Of a stretch of 22,396 nucleotides of DNA, positions 1-5,874 are shown one piece after another (positions within the stretch are counted from its first letter, which is position 1; every line of letters begins with the position of its first letter). The notes under the pieces were generated by a model, which was not told the DNA's origin, searched no databases, and saw only the letters and a program-made list of their open reading frames with translations. The translations under genes were made by a program, and so were the position numbers. This stretch comes from a virus. The stretch is from positions 1 through 22,396 of IMG/VR virus record IMGVR_UViG_3300007344_000283, one strand, 5' to 3'.

Positions 1-241
1 CAAGGAACAGATCATACAACCAACGGTAGTTGTTGTTGGTTTCTCTTGCCCACACTGCTGAAGGATGGTTCTTGTGTGTGCATTTGTACATGCTTTGCTT
101 GTCAGCAAAGTCGTCGCCATCAATCATGCGCCATGCTGTTGACAGTAGCTGACCTGTCTCAAGGATCATCTTCACTACGTGCTTGTCACAGTGATACTGT
201 GCAGCTTTTACTGGGTCTATGTCTAGCATAAAGATATTCAT
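1..241 (-). CDS. Phage protein of the 'DKHVVKM' family, possible UV-endonuclease-like enzyme (3' end missing)
   Basis: The reading frame starts at the ATG at 241 and runs off the left edge after 80 codons, so only the N-terminus is seen. It begins MNIFMLDIDPVKAAQYHCDK, followed by HVVKMILETGQLLSTAW and later THKNHPSAVWARET. This signature recurs in many phage genomes, where the protein is often labelled as a UV-repair endonuclease or DNA lyase; I know of no firm biochemical proof. The start overlaps the stop of the upstream gene as ATGA, so translation is probably coupled. It is the most downstream leftward gene visible. I am confident that it is a gene and that the family is phage-conserved, much less so about the function. 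Confidence 0.75.
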   Translation of the reverse strand, partial: MNIFMLDIDPVKAAQYHCDKHVVKMILETGQLLSTAWRMIDGDDFADKQSMYKCTHKNHPSAVWARETNNNYRWLYDLFL

Positions 242-411
242 TCGTCTTCATCCATTATGTCATTCACAAACATTTGGTCTTCAGTCATGATCTCGTCTGC
301 CTCTTGCTTGGCAAGACGCTTGGCTTCCTTGCTACTGTATCCTTCCTCAATGTATGTGGAATACAGTTCTCGAAAGACAATCTTCCTGTCTTTTACCCAA
401 AGGTTCTTCAT
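238..411 (-). CDS. Small phage protein, unknown function (57 aa)
   Basis: A 57-residue protein starting MKNLWVKDRKIVFRELYSTY and ending in the acidic tail NDIMDEDE. It looks helical and charged, with no cysteine, signal peptide or membrane segment. Its ATG shares a base with the stop codon of the upstream gene (TGATG), and its own stop overlaps the next ATG (ATGA). This gap-free chain is the main evidence that it is real. The segment around residues 18-40 (TYIEEGYSSKEAKRLAKQEA) could form a short helix-turn-helix-like fold, but that is only an impression. No function assigned. Confidence 0.7.
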   Translation of the reverse strand: MKNLWVKDRKIVFRELYSTYIEEGYSSKEAKRLAKQEADEIMTEDQMFVNDIMDEDE

Positions 412-698
412 CACTCCTCGCTGATATCTTTCTCTAGTTCTTCCAGCATCTTTTCAGATGTATTGCCCAGCGCCTTTTCTTTCCGAACCTTCTGGATTGC
501 AGTATCAATATACTTCTCCTCGTCTTCAATGCCGGATATATCCTTGACAATATATGTACGTGCAATCTCGTAGCCTTCAGGACCAAACTCATTCTGAATA
601 ATCTTCAGAATATCTTCCATTGACCAACCACGAATGGCACTGGCTTTGCCAAGGTCCATTAGCTGATCGACACGATAGGTGATTTCACTCTCGTTCAT
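411..698 (-). CDS. Phage hypothetical protein (95 aa)
   Basis: I choose the ATG at 698 (MNESEITYRV) because AGAGGA lies five bases before it and the upstream gene ends at 709. The frame is open back to an ATG at 755, but that start would overlap the upstream gene by 47 bases and lacks a clear ribosome site. The 95-residue protein is mostly helical and acidic, with the segment MEDILKIIQNEFGPEGYEIA near the middle and an EELEKDISEE tail. It has no cysteine and no membrane segment. Its stop overlaps the next start as TGATG. I do not recognise the family. Its place among coupled leftward genes suggests an early or accessory role. Confidence 0.7.
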   Translation of the reverse strand: MNESEITYRVDQLMDLGKASAIRGWSMEDILKIIQNEFGPEGYEIARTYIVKDISGIEDEEKYIDTAIQKVRKEKALGNTSEKMLEELEKDISEE

Positions 699-708
699 GT
701 TGTCCTCT

Positions 709-936
709 TCACCAGTCAGGTTGTTTAGGGGTTGTGAGGTCATCGTCATCTTCAATAAACTCCTCGTAGATAAGTTTCCAGAACTCAGTCAGGTCGTCCT
801 GATCGTTGGGGTTGTAACCCATTGCCATCATTTCGATGCGGATAAGGCGGTGGAAGTCAACCTTGCCCTGATAATACATACGTTCAACAGCCCAGTCAAA
901 TGGTATTAGCTTCCCTGACCCCGGTACTTCTTCCAT
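709..936 (-). CDS. Phage hypothetical protein (75 aa)
   Basis: A 75-residue acidic protein with aromatic residues, starting MEEVPGSGKLIPFDWAVERM. The middle is helical (FHRLIRIEMMAMGY, then DLTEFWKLIYEEFIEDDDD). AGAGG lies six bases before the ATG. Its 5' end overlaps the tail of the small basic gene at 906-1046 by 31 bases in another frame. It ends eleven bases before the next start, and the SD of that next gene (AGAGGA) immediately follows its stop. The family is not recognised and no catalytic motif is visible. Confidence 0.7.
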   Translation of the reverse strand: MEEVPGSGKLIPFDWAVERMYYQGKVDFHRLIRIEMMAMGYNPNDQDDLTEFWKLIYEEFIEDDDDLTTPKQPDW

Positions 937-1046
937 GATTGCCTCTTGTGTTTATTCTTTGGTTGGGAGTTAGCTGACCGCCCGATAGATGTTCGTCGAT
1001 GTTGTTCAGAAGGTGGTTTCTCGTTGCCACGTAGTGTTTTAGCCAT
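906..1046 (-). CDS. Tiny basic protein ending KKYRGQGS (46 aa)
   Basis: A 46-residue, strongly basic protein (MAKTLRGNEKPPSEQHRRTS..., then KNKHKRQSWKKYRGQGS). The ATG at 1046 lies inside the end of thyX and overlaps its stop by eight bases (ATGGCTAA), with a strong GGAGAGGA ribosome site in the last thyX codons. The tail WKKYRGQGS resembles the ends of tiny proteins I recall from other marine phages, which supports it as a real gene rather than chance. It has too few structured residues for an enzyme. Its charge would fit nucleic-acid binding, but this is inference. Confidence 0.65.
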   Translation of the reverse strand: MAKTLRGNEKPPSEQHRRTSIGRSANSQPKNKHKRQSWKKYRGQGS

Positions 1047-1740
1047 TGTCCTCTCCAGTTAGTGTCTTCCATGATACGGGAAACAGGCGGTTAGCATAGT
1101 AGCCAATGCCTTTGGCAACCTCACCTGTCTCTCGTTGTGCTGTCTCCTCCATGCGTAAGTTATACACACGAGAGAAGGCATACAAACTTCCTGACCAGTA
1201 CCATTCGGTAAACATCCCTTGTGGTAGGACGGCTCGTGCTTGTTCAGCACACGCACCCAAGTTAATCAGGCCGTTGTAGGCATCAATAGCATGTCGTGTT
1301 GCGTCTTCATATATGTGGATAGCAAGGCTTGGAGATATTATCTCCTCGTCCATTGAACCTTGCTTCAGGTTTTCGTCTTGCTTACGCCATGTCTCAGGTA
1401 TCCAGAGGTCAGGATCATAGGTGACGTAACGGCGGCTGATCTCATTCCACGACAACCCCACCTGATGCTTTGCTAGTTGCCTTGCAACAAAGATTGGTGC
1501 TGCAATACGCACTGACATGGTGGCATGAGAGAAAGGCGACCAGTGATTGTGCAGTGCCAAATACTCAATTAGTTTCTCGTCTTTCTTGCGTAACGTCTTG
1601 GTTTTGCTACGACTTTTGTCGTCCAAGTCCCAGTCAGATTGTTTGTTGAATGACACACGTGCTGCGTTCACCACTGAAAGATCACTGCCCATGTGGTCGA
1701 TTAGTTCGACTGTTACGAGATGATTGAATTTATATTCCAT
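1039..1740 (-). CDS. thyX: FAD-dependent thymidylate synthase ThyX
   Basis: ThyX converts dUMP to dTMP using methylene-tetrahydrofolate, with FAD and NADPH as hydride carriers, and so supplies thymidine nucleotides for phage DNA synthesis. The 233-residue protein has a normal family length. The signature is at residues 87-105: RQLAKHQVGLSWNEISRRY. The usual RHR is replaced by KHQ, while the SxNExSxRY half is intact. Upstream is HNHWSPFSHATM (residues 65-75), the conserved segment before the FAD-binding part, and the C-terminal region has SRVYNLRMEETAQRETGEVA. The KHQ form fits phage ThyX variants. The start codon overlaps the stop of the deaminase gene (TAATG), so the two pyrimidine enzymes are translationally coupled. 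Confidence 0.95.
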   Translation of the reverse strand: MEYKFNHLVTVELIDHMGSDLSVVNAARVSFNKQSDWDLDDKSRSKTKTLRKKDEKLIEYLALHNHWSPFSHATMSVRIAAPIFVARQLAKHQVGLSWNEISRRYVTYDPDLWIPETWRKQDENLKQGSMDEEIISPSLAIHIYEDATRHAIDAYNGLINLGACAEQARAVLPQGMFTEWYWSGSLYAFSRVYNLRMEETAQRETGEVAKGIGYYANRLFPVSWKTLTGEDNG

Positions 1741-2168
1741 TACAGGTAACGATGTCCTTCGTTGGTTGTGTAAACTACGTTCTTGATTTCAAACTCTGCT
1801 ATGCAGCGGCGGCAACCGATACATGGCTTTGCCATAGCTCTTTCATATCCAGTGTCGTTTATGTTGCGAACTCTGGCAATGTAAAGAGTACTTTTTCTCA
1901 GGGTATCAAGTCCACTCCGCTTGATTGCGTTCTTGATCGCATTGATTTCAGCGTGTAAGTGGATAGCGTGATCGTTCTTGCCCCACTTCGCCTGAAAGGG
2001 ATCAGTCTTGTATGAGTTGGCCCCAAATGAAATGATTTCTTTCTTATAAACAACAGCAGACGTGAGCCTGTAATTCCTGACAGGATCAGGAATATCAACA
2101 GCAGCTTTCATAAGGATGTCCAAGAACTTTTCATTTCGTTTGAAGACCGCCGAGCCTTCTTCGTCCAT
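1740..2168 (-). CDS. Cytidine/deoxycytidylate deaminase-family protein
   Basis: A Zn-dependent deaminase of the dCMP/CMP deaminase superfamily. In phages it usually turns dCMP into dUMP, the substrate of ThyX, which is the next gene. The motif HLHAEINAI is at residues 70-78, with His72 and Glu74 as Zn ligand and proton shuttle, and KPCIGCRRC at 114-122 supplies Cys116 and Cys119. At 142 residues it is slightly shorter than typical dCMP deaminases. dCMP is the likely substrate from context, although free cytidine or a guanine base cannot be excluded from motifs alone. The ATG at 2168 has only a weak ribosome site, and initiation may rely on readthrough from the gene ending at 2170. The stop overlaps the thyX start. 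Confidence 0.85.
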   Translation of the reverse strand: MDEEGSAVFKRNEKFLDILMKAAVDIPDPVRNYRLTSAVVYKKEIISFGANSYKTDPFQAKWGKNDHAIHLHAEINAIKNAIKRSGLDTLRKSTLYIARVRNINDTGYERAMAKPCIGCRRCIAEFEIKNVVYTTNEGHRYL

Positions 2169-2169
2169 G

Positions 2170-2391
2170 TTATTTTACCGGGAGTATCTCCGTTGCATCG
2201 GGATAGTCTAGTCGTGCATCAGCTATGCTGTCATACATTTCTTTGTACTCAACAAAGCCGTCGCCACAACACCATCTGCACTGGCTTACTAGGCCTTCAC
2301 GCCAAGGTTCATATACATATGATTCAATACTTCCTTCACCGTCACAATCAGGACAGCGAACACGAATGATTGTGTTAGCGGTAGAAGACAT
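2170..2391 (-). CDS. Small zinc-ribbon protein with two CxxC(x)G(x)G knuckles
   Basis: A 73-residue protein with CPDCDGEG at residues 13-20 and CRWCCGDG at 38-45. The paired CxxCxGxG knuckles are like half of a DnaJ-type zinc domain and probably bind one Zn ion. Outside them the protein is acidic, with no enzyme motif. AAGGA lies nine bases before the ATG at 2391. The 5' end overlaps the endolysin gene by 17 bases, and the stop comes two bases before the deaminase gene. Such tiny DnaJ-zinc-finger-like proteins are common in phages, and their role is not known. Confidence 0.8.
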   Translation of the reverse strand: MSSTANTIIRVRCPDCDGEGSIESYVYEPWREGLVSQCRWCCGDGFVEYKEMYDSIADARLDYPDATEILPVK

Positions 2392-2794
2392 GCTTGTTAA
2401 TCCTTATTGTCTTTTCTTTGGTAATGCTCCATTTAGGAGCTACGTAATCTGCATGATAATACAACGCACCATCTGATATGTCAACAGATTGGTTGTGCAT
2501 AACACGCCATGAAAGATACTTTGCTTTGTCCCAAGACTTATGATCCTTTGGATCATCTGACTTGCCGTCGCAGTAGAAACTGAACTGACACATATGTCTG
2601 ACAGGTATATCGGGATTGCTCTTGTAGGTTGGGCCTTGAGTCACAACGTCACAGACGTTATCGGGAAAGCCATCGTCGTTGACACGATTGAGGACAACAT
2701 GTGCCACTGCTACTTGTCCAGCAGTAGGCTGGTTCCTTGCCTCCCAATAGATAGCGAGGGCAAGGCACGTTGCCGGATCGGCAAAGATATTCAT
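2375..2794 (-). CDS. SleB-type cell-wall hydrolase (endolysin)
   Basis: A 139-residue protein matching the SleB/Hydrolase_2 catalytic domain from end to end. Features seen are AIYWEARNQP (Glu18 is the likely catalytic residue), VAHVVLNRV at residues 30-38, CQFSFYCDG at 69-77, and ALYYHADYVAPKW at 110-122. The family cleaves the glycan strand of peptidoglycan as a lytic transglycosylase or muramidase. There is no signal peptide, cell-wall-binding domain or membrane segment, so release to the periplasm would need a holin, which is not identified here. It lies in the leftward operon, not with the structural genes. AGGA precedes the ATG by about ten bases. Confidence 0.9.
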   Translation of the reverse strand: MNIFADPATCLALAIYWEARNQPTAGQVAVAHVVLNRVNDDGFPDNVCDVVTQGPTYKSNPDIPVRHMCQFSFYCDGKSDDPKDHKSWDKAKYLSWRVMHNQSVDISDGALYYHADYVAPKWSITKEKTIRINKHVFYR

Positions 2795-2798
2795 GATG

Positions 2799-3122
2799 CT
2801 AGTGTCCTAAGTAAAGTTTAGCGTTCTCTATGTTATAGGAACCTATAAATTGCCTACCGTATTCTTCTTCAAGGTAGTCAGCAAGATAGCGGAAAGAGGT
2901 GATAACATCTTTCACCTGTTGTGCTGCTTCAGCGTCATCAGTTTTGATGCCAACCACCAACTCTCCGCTATCTGTCTGCTTCAAGGGTGACATGAGACTG
3001 TCAAGAAAATCCTCCGCTAAGTGTTGGTATGTAATTGTAATGTGATTGAAGTCATCTTCGTCAAACCTAAACGAGATGCCAATGCCTTCCTTATCAGGAA
3101 GTGCTAGTACCATGTCACCCAT
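2799..3122 (-). CDS. Phage hypothetical protein (107 aa)
   Basis: I choose the ATG at 3122 (MGDMVLALPDKEG) because the upstream gene ends at 3137 and longer forms would be buried in it. AAGGA is present but lies eleven bases away, so the ATG at 3113 (MVLALPD) is also possible. The protein alternates predicted strands in its first half with a helical, acidic second half (DDAEAAQQVKDVITSFRYLA). A small alpha/beta fold is likely. No cysteine, membrane segment or catalytic motif is seen. It ends four bases before the endolysin start, and the AGGA for the endolysin lies in its last codons. Function unknown. Confidence 0.7.
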   Translation of the reverse strand: MGDMVLALPDKEGIGISFRFDEDDFNHITITYQHLAEDFLDSLMSPLKQTDSGELVVGIKTDDAEAAQQVKDVITSFRYLADYLEEEYGRQFIGSYNIENAKLYLGH

Positions 3123-3136
3123 GTAATGTTTAGTCC

Positions 3137-3325
3137 TTACCAGCCGCTTGTGGTTGCAGAGTATTGTAACGCAGGATCGTTCTCCCACTCCTCATAGCCA
3201 TTCATGAAGTCATTGATGTCTCCCAAGGCAACATCATAAAGCATCTCAGCGTCAGCCACTGTGAGAATATATGCCTCTACTGAGGAAGGTATCTCGCTGT
3301 AGCTTTGGTAATTGTACTTAGTCAT
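3137..3325 (-). CDS. Small acidic phage protein (62 aa)
   Basis: A 62-residue acidic protein, MTKYNYQSYSEIPSSVEAYI..., rich in Tyr and Asp/Glu, with a helical centre (TVADAEMLYDVALGDINDFM). AAGGAGAG lies a few bases before the ATG and is one of the strongest ribosome sites in this operon, so the start is clear. It is the first gene after a short spacer with a hairpin (3355-3380). No domain is recognised. Small acidic early proteins of phages often bind and inhibit host proteins, but nothing here shows that directly. Confidence 0.7.
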   Translation of the reverse strand: MTKYNYQSYSEIPSSVEAYILTVADAEMLYDVALGDINDFMNGYEEWENDPALQYSATTSGW

Positions 3326-3354
3326 GGATCACTCTCCTTTCGGGGTGGATAGGA

Positions 3355-3380
3355 GTTGGACGTGGAACGACACGCCCAAC
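3355..3380. repeat. 10-bp hairpin in the spacer between leftward genes
   Basis: GTTGGACGTG at 3355-3364 and CACGCCCAAC at 3371-3380 form a ten-base-pair stem when transcribed leftward (one G-U pair) with a six-base loop. It sits between the stop of the gene at 3394-3684 and the strong ribosome site of the gene at 3137-3325. There is no following U-run on the minus strand, so it is not a classical terminator. It may be a processing or mRNA-end-protecting hairpin. Confidence 0.6.
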
Positions 3381-3393
3381 GAACCCTACTATT

Positions 3394-3684
3394 TTAAATC
3401 AACTCTACAGGCATGTCAAGTTTGTACGCCTCAAGCCATTCAGGTTCTGCATGGGTAAGGTGTGCAAAGTTTTCAAGCTCTTTGATATACATATCACCAG
3501 CCTCAAATGAACCATAGGTCATTGGGGATTTTGCCCACACAAACCACCTTGCATATTCATTGCCCCTTTCCTTATCGGGACGCTGGTATGTCTTACAGAC
3601 ATGGAACACAAAGTCTCCTGCTTCATAGATGGCATACGGATTGTCTTTGTCACGGCTCTTGCCGAAAGGGTTCTTCGTGGTCAT
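3394..3684 (-). CDS. Conserved-looking phage hypothetical protein (96 aa)
   Basis: A 96-residue protein, MTTKNPFGKSRDKDNPYAIY..., with alternating aromatic and charged residues (AGDFVFHVCKTYQRP, then NEYARWFVWAKSPMTYGSFE), suggesting a small beta-rich fold. The N-terminal pattern looks like a phage family I have seen without a known function. GGAGGAG precedes the ATG closely, so the start is sure. It lies directly downstream of copy 1 of the repeated hairpin (3710-3763), so this element could shape the 5' end or the stability of its message. It has one cysteine and no membrane segment. Confidence 0.75.
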   Translation of the reverse strand: MTTKNPFGKSRDKDNPYAIYEAGDFVFHVCKTYQRPDKERGNEYARWFVWAKSPMTYGSFEAGDMYIKELENFAHLTHAEPEWLEAYKLDMPVELI

Positions 3685-3709
3685 TCGTCATCTCCTCCAT
3701 GAGGTTTCT

Positions 3710-3763
3710 AAGAGAACCATCTTAGTCTCTCATATAAGAGAGGCTAAGTGGTATCTCTAAGGG
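3710..3763 (-). repeat. Repeated hairpin element, copy 1
   Basis: This is one of four copies of a roughly 55-base inverted repeat. On the plus strand the constant outer arms are AAGAGAACCAT and TGGTATCTCTAAGGG. The inner stem in this copy is CTTAG-T-CTCTC with a six-base loop and GAGAG-G-CTAAG. It differs from the other copies at both sides of the stem at once, so pairing is kept. It lies between the genes at 3810-4091 and 3394-3684, just before the ribosome site of the latter. Confidence 0.85.
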
Positions 3764-3809
3764 TTGCGAGGCTAACCGTGGCCCCGCACGTGCCTATTGA
3801 GCGGCAAAC

Positions 3810-4091
3810 CTATTCGTCACCATAGTACCCGTAGTCTTCGTCAGTTCCCCATCCCGCAGAAGCTAATGCTTCAGCGTCATCGGAATAGTCATTAGCTGAA
3901 TACGGTTCTTCCTCATCTTGATTAAGATGGTAGTCCTCGTGGTTCAACTCATAGAGGTAGTCATCCGTTACAAAGTAACGAACATCTGCCTCAGTTGTAA
4001 ACGCATCACGGTGTTTCAGCCCTTCAGCAATCAGCTTGTTAAGTTCAAGCCGTTGTTCAACGGAAAGGTCTTCGATGCTTTCATATTTCAT
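3810..4091 (-). CDS. Very acidic phage hypothetical protein (93 aa)
   Basis: A 93-residue protein with a helical N-terminus (MKYESIEDLSVEQRLELNKL) and an acidic, Tyr-rich, probably disordered C-terminus ending GTDEDYGYYGDE. The Asp/Glu density suggests a partner-binding or DNA-mimic-like tail, but no known inhibitor family is recognised. AGGAGG lies six bases before the ATG, so the start is clear. It follows the pentapeptide-repeat gene by ten bases. Copy 1 of the repeated hairpin lies after its stop. Base use is like the rest of the operon and unlike its GC-rich neighbour. Confidence 0.7.
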   Translation of the reverse strand: MKYESIEDLSVEQRLELNKLIAEGLKHRDAFTTEADVRYFVTDDYLYELNHEDYHLNQDEEEPYSANDYSDDAEALASAGWGTDEDYGYYGDE

Positions 4092-4101
4092 TGCTTACCT
4101 C

Positions 4102-4815
4102 CTATTCGACGATCTTCACATCGTACCCGAGCAGTTTGGATACTTCTGCGACGGTCAGTTCTTTGATCTGTCCTTCCCGGTCTTTGATCTGTCCTTCAAG
4201 GACATCGATGCCGCTGATCCCGTAGAAGATATCAGGGTCGAATCCGGGGATGTCCCAGACACGCTTCCGATCTTCCGGGTCGGCCTCGTCCCACGACTTC
4301 TGGAAGGCCTCCTTGTATTCGTAGGACTTCAGGTAGCCTCCCGTTGTCTTGTATTCAGGGTGGTCCTTCTTCTCCCGGTCAGTCATGTCAGATTCCTCGA
4401 CCCACTTGGTCAGGTTGAAGTTTAGGAATTTGGGGAGATGCGCCTGAGCCCATTCGGACCGGCTGATCGTCTTGTTGAATGCCCGGATGGTGTCAGCCTT
4501 GGTCGTGTTGAAATACCCGGTCTCGGAGTTGACCGAGTTCCAGTTGCCGGTGTTCCAGTGGCCTGTGTTCCAGTGGCCTGTGTTCCAGTGGCCGGTGTTG
4601 CGGCTGCCGGTGTTGCAGTGGCCGGTGTTCAAGTTTCCGGTGTTGCGGTCCCCGGTGTTGCGGTGGCCGGTGTTCCAGTCCCCGTTGTTGTGGTTGCCGG
4701 TGTTGTAGTTCCCGTTGTTGTGGTTGCCGGTGTTGTTTTTGCGGTCAATCATTGATTGCTTCTCCGTAGCGTTCTCTGGTTTCACGGACCAGTCGTCTGT
4801 ATTGGTTAAGGCCAA
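4102..4815 (-). CDS. NTG-type pentapeptide-repeat protein with a helical C-terminal domain
   Basis: The frame is open from a TTG at 4815 (237 residues). The ATG at 4752, with GGAG nine bases upstream, is an equally good start and gives 216 residues; the residues between look protein-like, so I keep the longer form. Residues 27-104 are about sixteen pentapeptides of the xNTGx kind (for example WNTGH three times in a row), expected to form a repetitive beta structure. Residues 105-237 are charged and mostly helical, with TGGYLKSYEYKEAFQKSWDE and IPGFDPDIFYGISGID. I recall this two-part architecture from gut bacteria and their phages. Function unknown; DNA mimicry is possible but unproven. The gene is clearly richer in GC than its neighbours, which suggests transfer. 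Confidence 0.85.
   Translation of the reverse strand: MALTNTDDWSVKPENATEKQSMIDRKNNTGNHNNGNYNTGNHNNGDWNTGHRNTGDRNTGNLNTGHCNTGSRNTGHWNTGHWNTGHWNTGNWNSVNSETGYFNTTKADTIRAFNKTISRSEWAQAHLPKFLNFNLTKWVEESDMTDREKKDHPEYKTTGGYLKSYEYKEAFQKSWDEADPEDRKRVWDIPGFDPDIFYGISGIDVLEGQIKDREGQIKELTVAEVSKLLGYDVKIVE
4504..4737 (-). repeat. 15-bp tandem repeats coding NTG pentapeptides
   Basis: About sixteen degenerate 15-base units, read on the minus strand as xx-AAC-ACC-GGx-type codons, for example the near-identical block around 4546-4596. The units in the middle are most alike, which suggests recent unit duplication. Copy number is likely variable between relatives. Confidence 0.85.
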
Positions 4816-4826
4816 GGCCGTGGCTC

Positions 4827-5102
4827 TTACTTTGCCTCCACTGGAAGTGCTGCCTTCATTGCTTCAATCCATTGTACCAGATCAGCAATAGCTGTGTCCA
4901 GATCAGCTTTCTTGTAGGTCTTGCCAGTGTGTTCACTGACCATGCCCAACAAATCCTTGAGCCTGACACCACGATGGACTTTCAGTCCCACCTTCCACAT
5001 CTTCAAGGCTCCCTTGATTTGGAAGGCTCTAAAGAGTTGGATGGCATCCGGTCCAACAAAGCTAGTGCCTACGGCATTGGTGGAAATGTAGCTGTCAGTC
5101 AT
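4827..5102 (-). CDS. Conserved phage hypothetical protein (91 aa)
   Basis: A 91-residue protein, MTDSYISTNAVGTSFVGPDA..., followed by IQLFRAFQIKGALKMWKVGL, an RGVRLKDLLGMV segment and TGKTYKKADLDTAIADLVQW. The order FVGPDA-x-LFRA, RG and TGK.YK resembles a common small phage protein family of unknown function. It is helical and mildly basic in the middle. The ATG at 5102 overlaps the stop of the upstream gene (TAATG) and has GGGAAAG before it. No enzymatic motif is recognised; the TGK triplet is not in a P-loop context. It ends eleven bases before the TTG proposed for the pentapeptide gene. Confidence 0.75.
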   Translation of the reverse strand: MTDSYISTNAVGTSFVGPDAIQLFRAFQIKGALKMWKVGLKVHRGVRLKDLLGMVSEHTGKTYKKADLDTAIADLVQWIEAMKAALPVEAK

Positions 5103-5293
5103 TAGATTTCTTTCCCTGCAAAATTAATTTCATACTGGGCTGAAGTATTCAGCCACTGTTCAAACTGCAGTATGGCCGAAAACTTGTCGTCATCGCCTGT
5201 TTCCAGCATGTAGCTTTCGATCCAGCGTTGCTCATAAGTATCACGGGCCTCAGTAGTGAGGTCATCCCATCCAAGCCATTTGCTGTCAGTCAT
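5102..5293 (-). CDS. Small acidic phage protein (63 aa)
   Basis: I choose the ATG at 5293 (MTDSKWLGWDDLTTEARDTY) since GAGGAG lies six bases before it. The frame is open further to 5350, but that part is coded inside the preceding small gene. The 63-residue protein is acidic and helical (ARDTYEQRWIESYMLETGDD) and ends FAGKEI. Its start overlaps the stop of the gene at 5286-5447 (ATGACTGA), and its stop overlaps the next start (TAATG), so it is fully embedded in a coupled chain. No family is recognised. Confidence 0.7.
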   Translation of the reverse strand: MTDSKWLGWDDLTTEARDTYEQRWIESYMLETGDDDKFSAILQFEQWLNTSAQYEINFAGKEI

Positions 5294-5447
5294 TAGTTTG
5301 CTCCTCACTACGCTTGGTGATGGAATCACCAAACTGGATTGCCTGTTCATACGTTCTGTTGTTCAGATAGTAAGAGGCAGAGCCTGTTTCAACTACCCAG
5401 CACTCATCCCCTGAGTCATAGCTAACGCTAAAGAGTTTGCTTTGCAT
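5286..5447 (-). CDS. Small phage protein (53 aa)
   Basis: A 53-residue protein starting MQSKLFSVSYDSGDECWVVE and ending SITKRSEEQTND. GGAG lies seven bases before the ATG at 5447. It fills an otherwise empty stretch of the leftward operon and overlaps both neighbours by short segments (20 bases with 5428-5622 and 8 bases with 5102-5293). The alternating pattern FSVSYDSG..CWVVETGSASYY suggests a small beta sheet followed by a helix (YEQAIQFGDSITKR). No known function. Confidence 0.65.
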   Translation of the reverse strand: MQSKLFSVSYDSGDECWVVETGSASYYLNNRTYEQAIQFGDSITKRSEEQTND

Positions 5448-5622
5448 TGGAAATCTCCAGATCAAGGTTGTTTGTAAAGAACTTTACATCGTGTTCAACA
5501 CCTTTCCCATCCGTTACCGTTACCGTAAAAACCCTAAAGGGTTCAAAGGCAATGTTAGGATCAGTATGTGAACGATCACTCACCTTAATGTCTGTGACAT
5601 TATGTATGCTAAACTCAGCCAT
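5428..5622 (-). CDS. Small phage protein, beta-rich (64 aa)
   Basis: A 64-residue protein, MAEFSIHNVTDIKVSDRSHT... followed by PFRVFTVTVTDGKGVEHDVK. The alternating hydrophobic residues suggest a small beta sheet. GAGGAGGAATAAACG precedes the ATG at 5622, and the stop of the upstream gene lies within this ribosome site. It has no cysteine, membrane segment or catalytic motif. Genes on both sides are short, coupled leftward genes. The family is not recognised. Confidence 0.7.
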   Translation of the reverse strand: MAEFSIHNVTDIKVSDRSHTDPNIAFEPFRVFTVTVTDGKGVEHDVKFFTNNLDLEISNAKQTL

Positions 5623-5625
5623 CGT

Positions 5626-5859
5626 TTATTCCTCCTCATCTTTCAGATGTTCAGCAATCTCATGCCAGTTTACTTCCGAAAGGAAGGCCATAGCATAGTT
5701 ACGGGCCAGTCCTTCGGACTGAGCGTCGATATGTTCTGTCACTAATTCCTCACATTCTTCAGCAGTCATTCCTTTAAAGGAATCCATGCCATCGAACCAT
5801 TCCAGATTGACACGCCAAGTGGCGTAGTTTGTCCAGCCATTGTGGGTTGTGTTGTCCAT
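5626..5859 (-). CDS. Phage protein with the NGWTNYATW signature (77 aa)
   Basis: A 77-residue protein starting MDNTTHNGWTNYATWRVNLE, then WFDGMDSFKGMTAEECEELV and an acidic helical end (HEIAEHLKDEEE). The NGWTN-x-TW-x-V motif near the N-terminus is typical of a widespread small family in phages, usually followed by a helical region as here. Its function has not been shown to my knowledge. GGAG lies eight bases before the ATG at 5859. It is four bases away from the next gene and fifteen from the one before. Confidence 0.8.
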   Translation of the reverse strand: MDNTTHNGWTNYATWRVNLEWFDGMDSFKGMTAEECEELVTEHIDAQSEGLARNYAMAFLSEVNWHEIAEHLKDEEE

Positions 5860-5874
5860 GAGACAGTCTCCGAA

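Noticed and set aside
4504-4737. CRISPR-like array
   Set aside because: Units are 15 bases, contiguous and coding; there are no spacers and no cas genes.
4438-4755. Plus-strand frames rich in V, A and G opposite the pentapeptide repeats
   Set aside because: They are the antisense translation of the 15-base repeat units and have no ribosome site.
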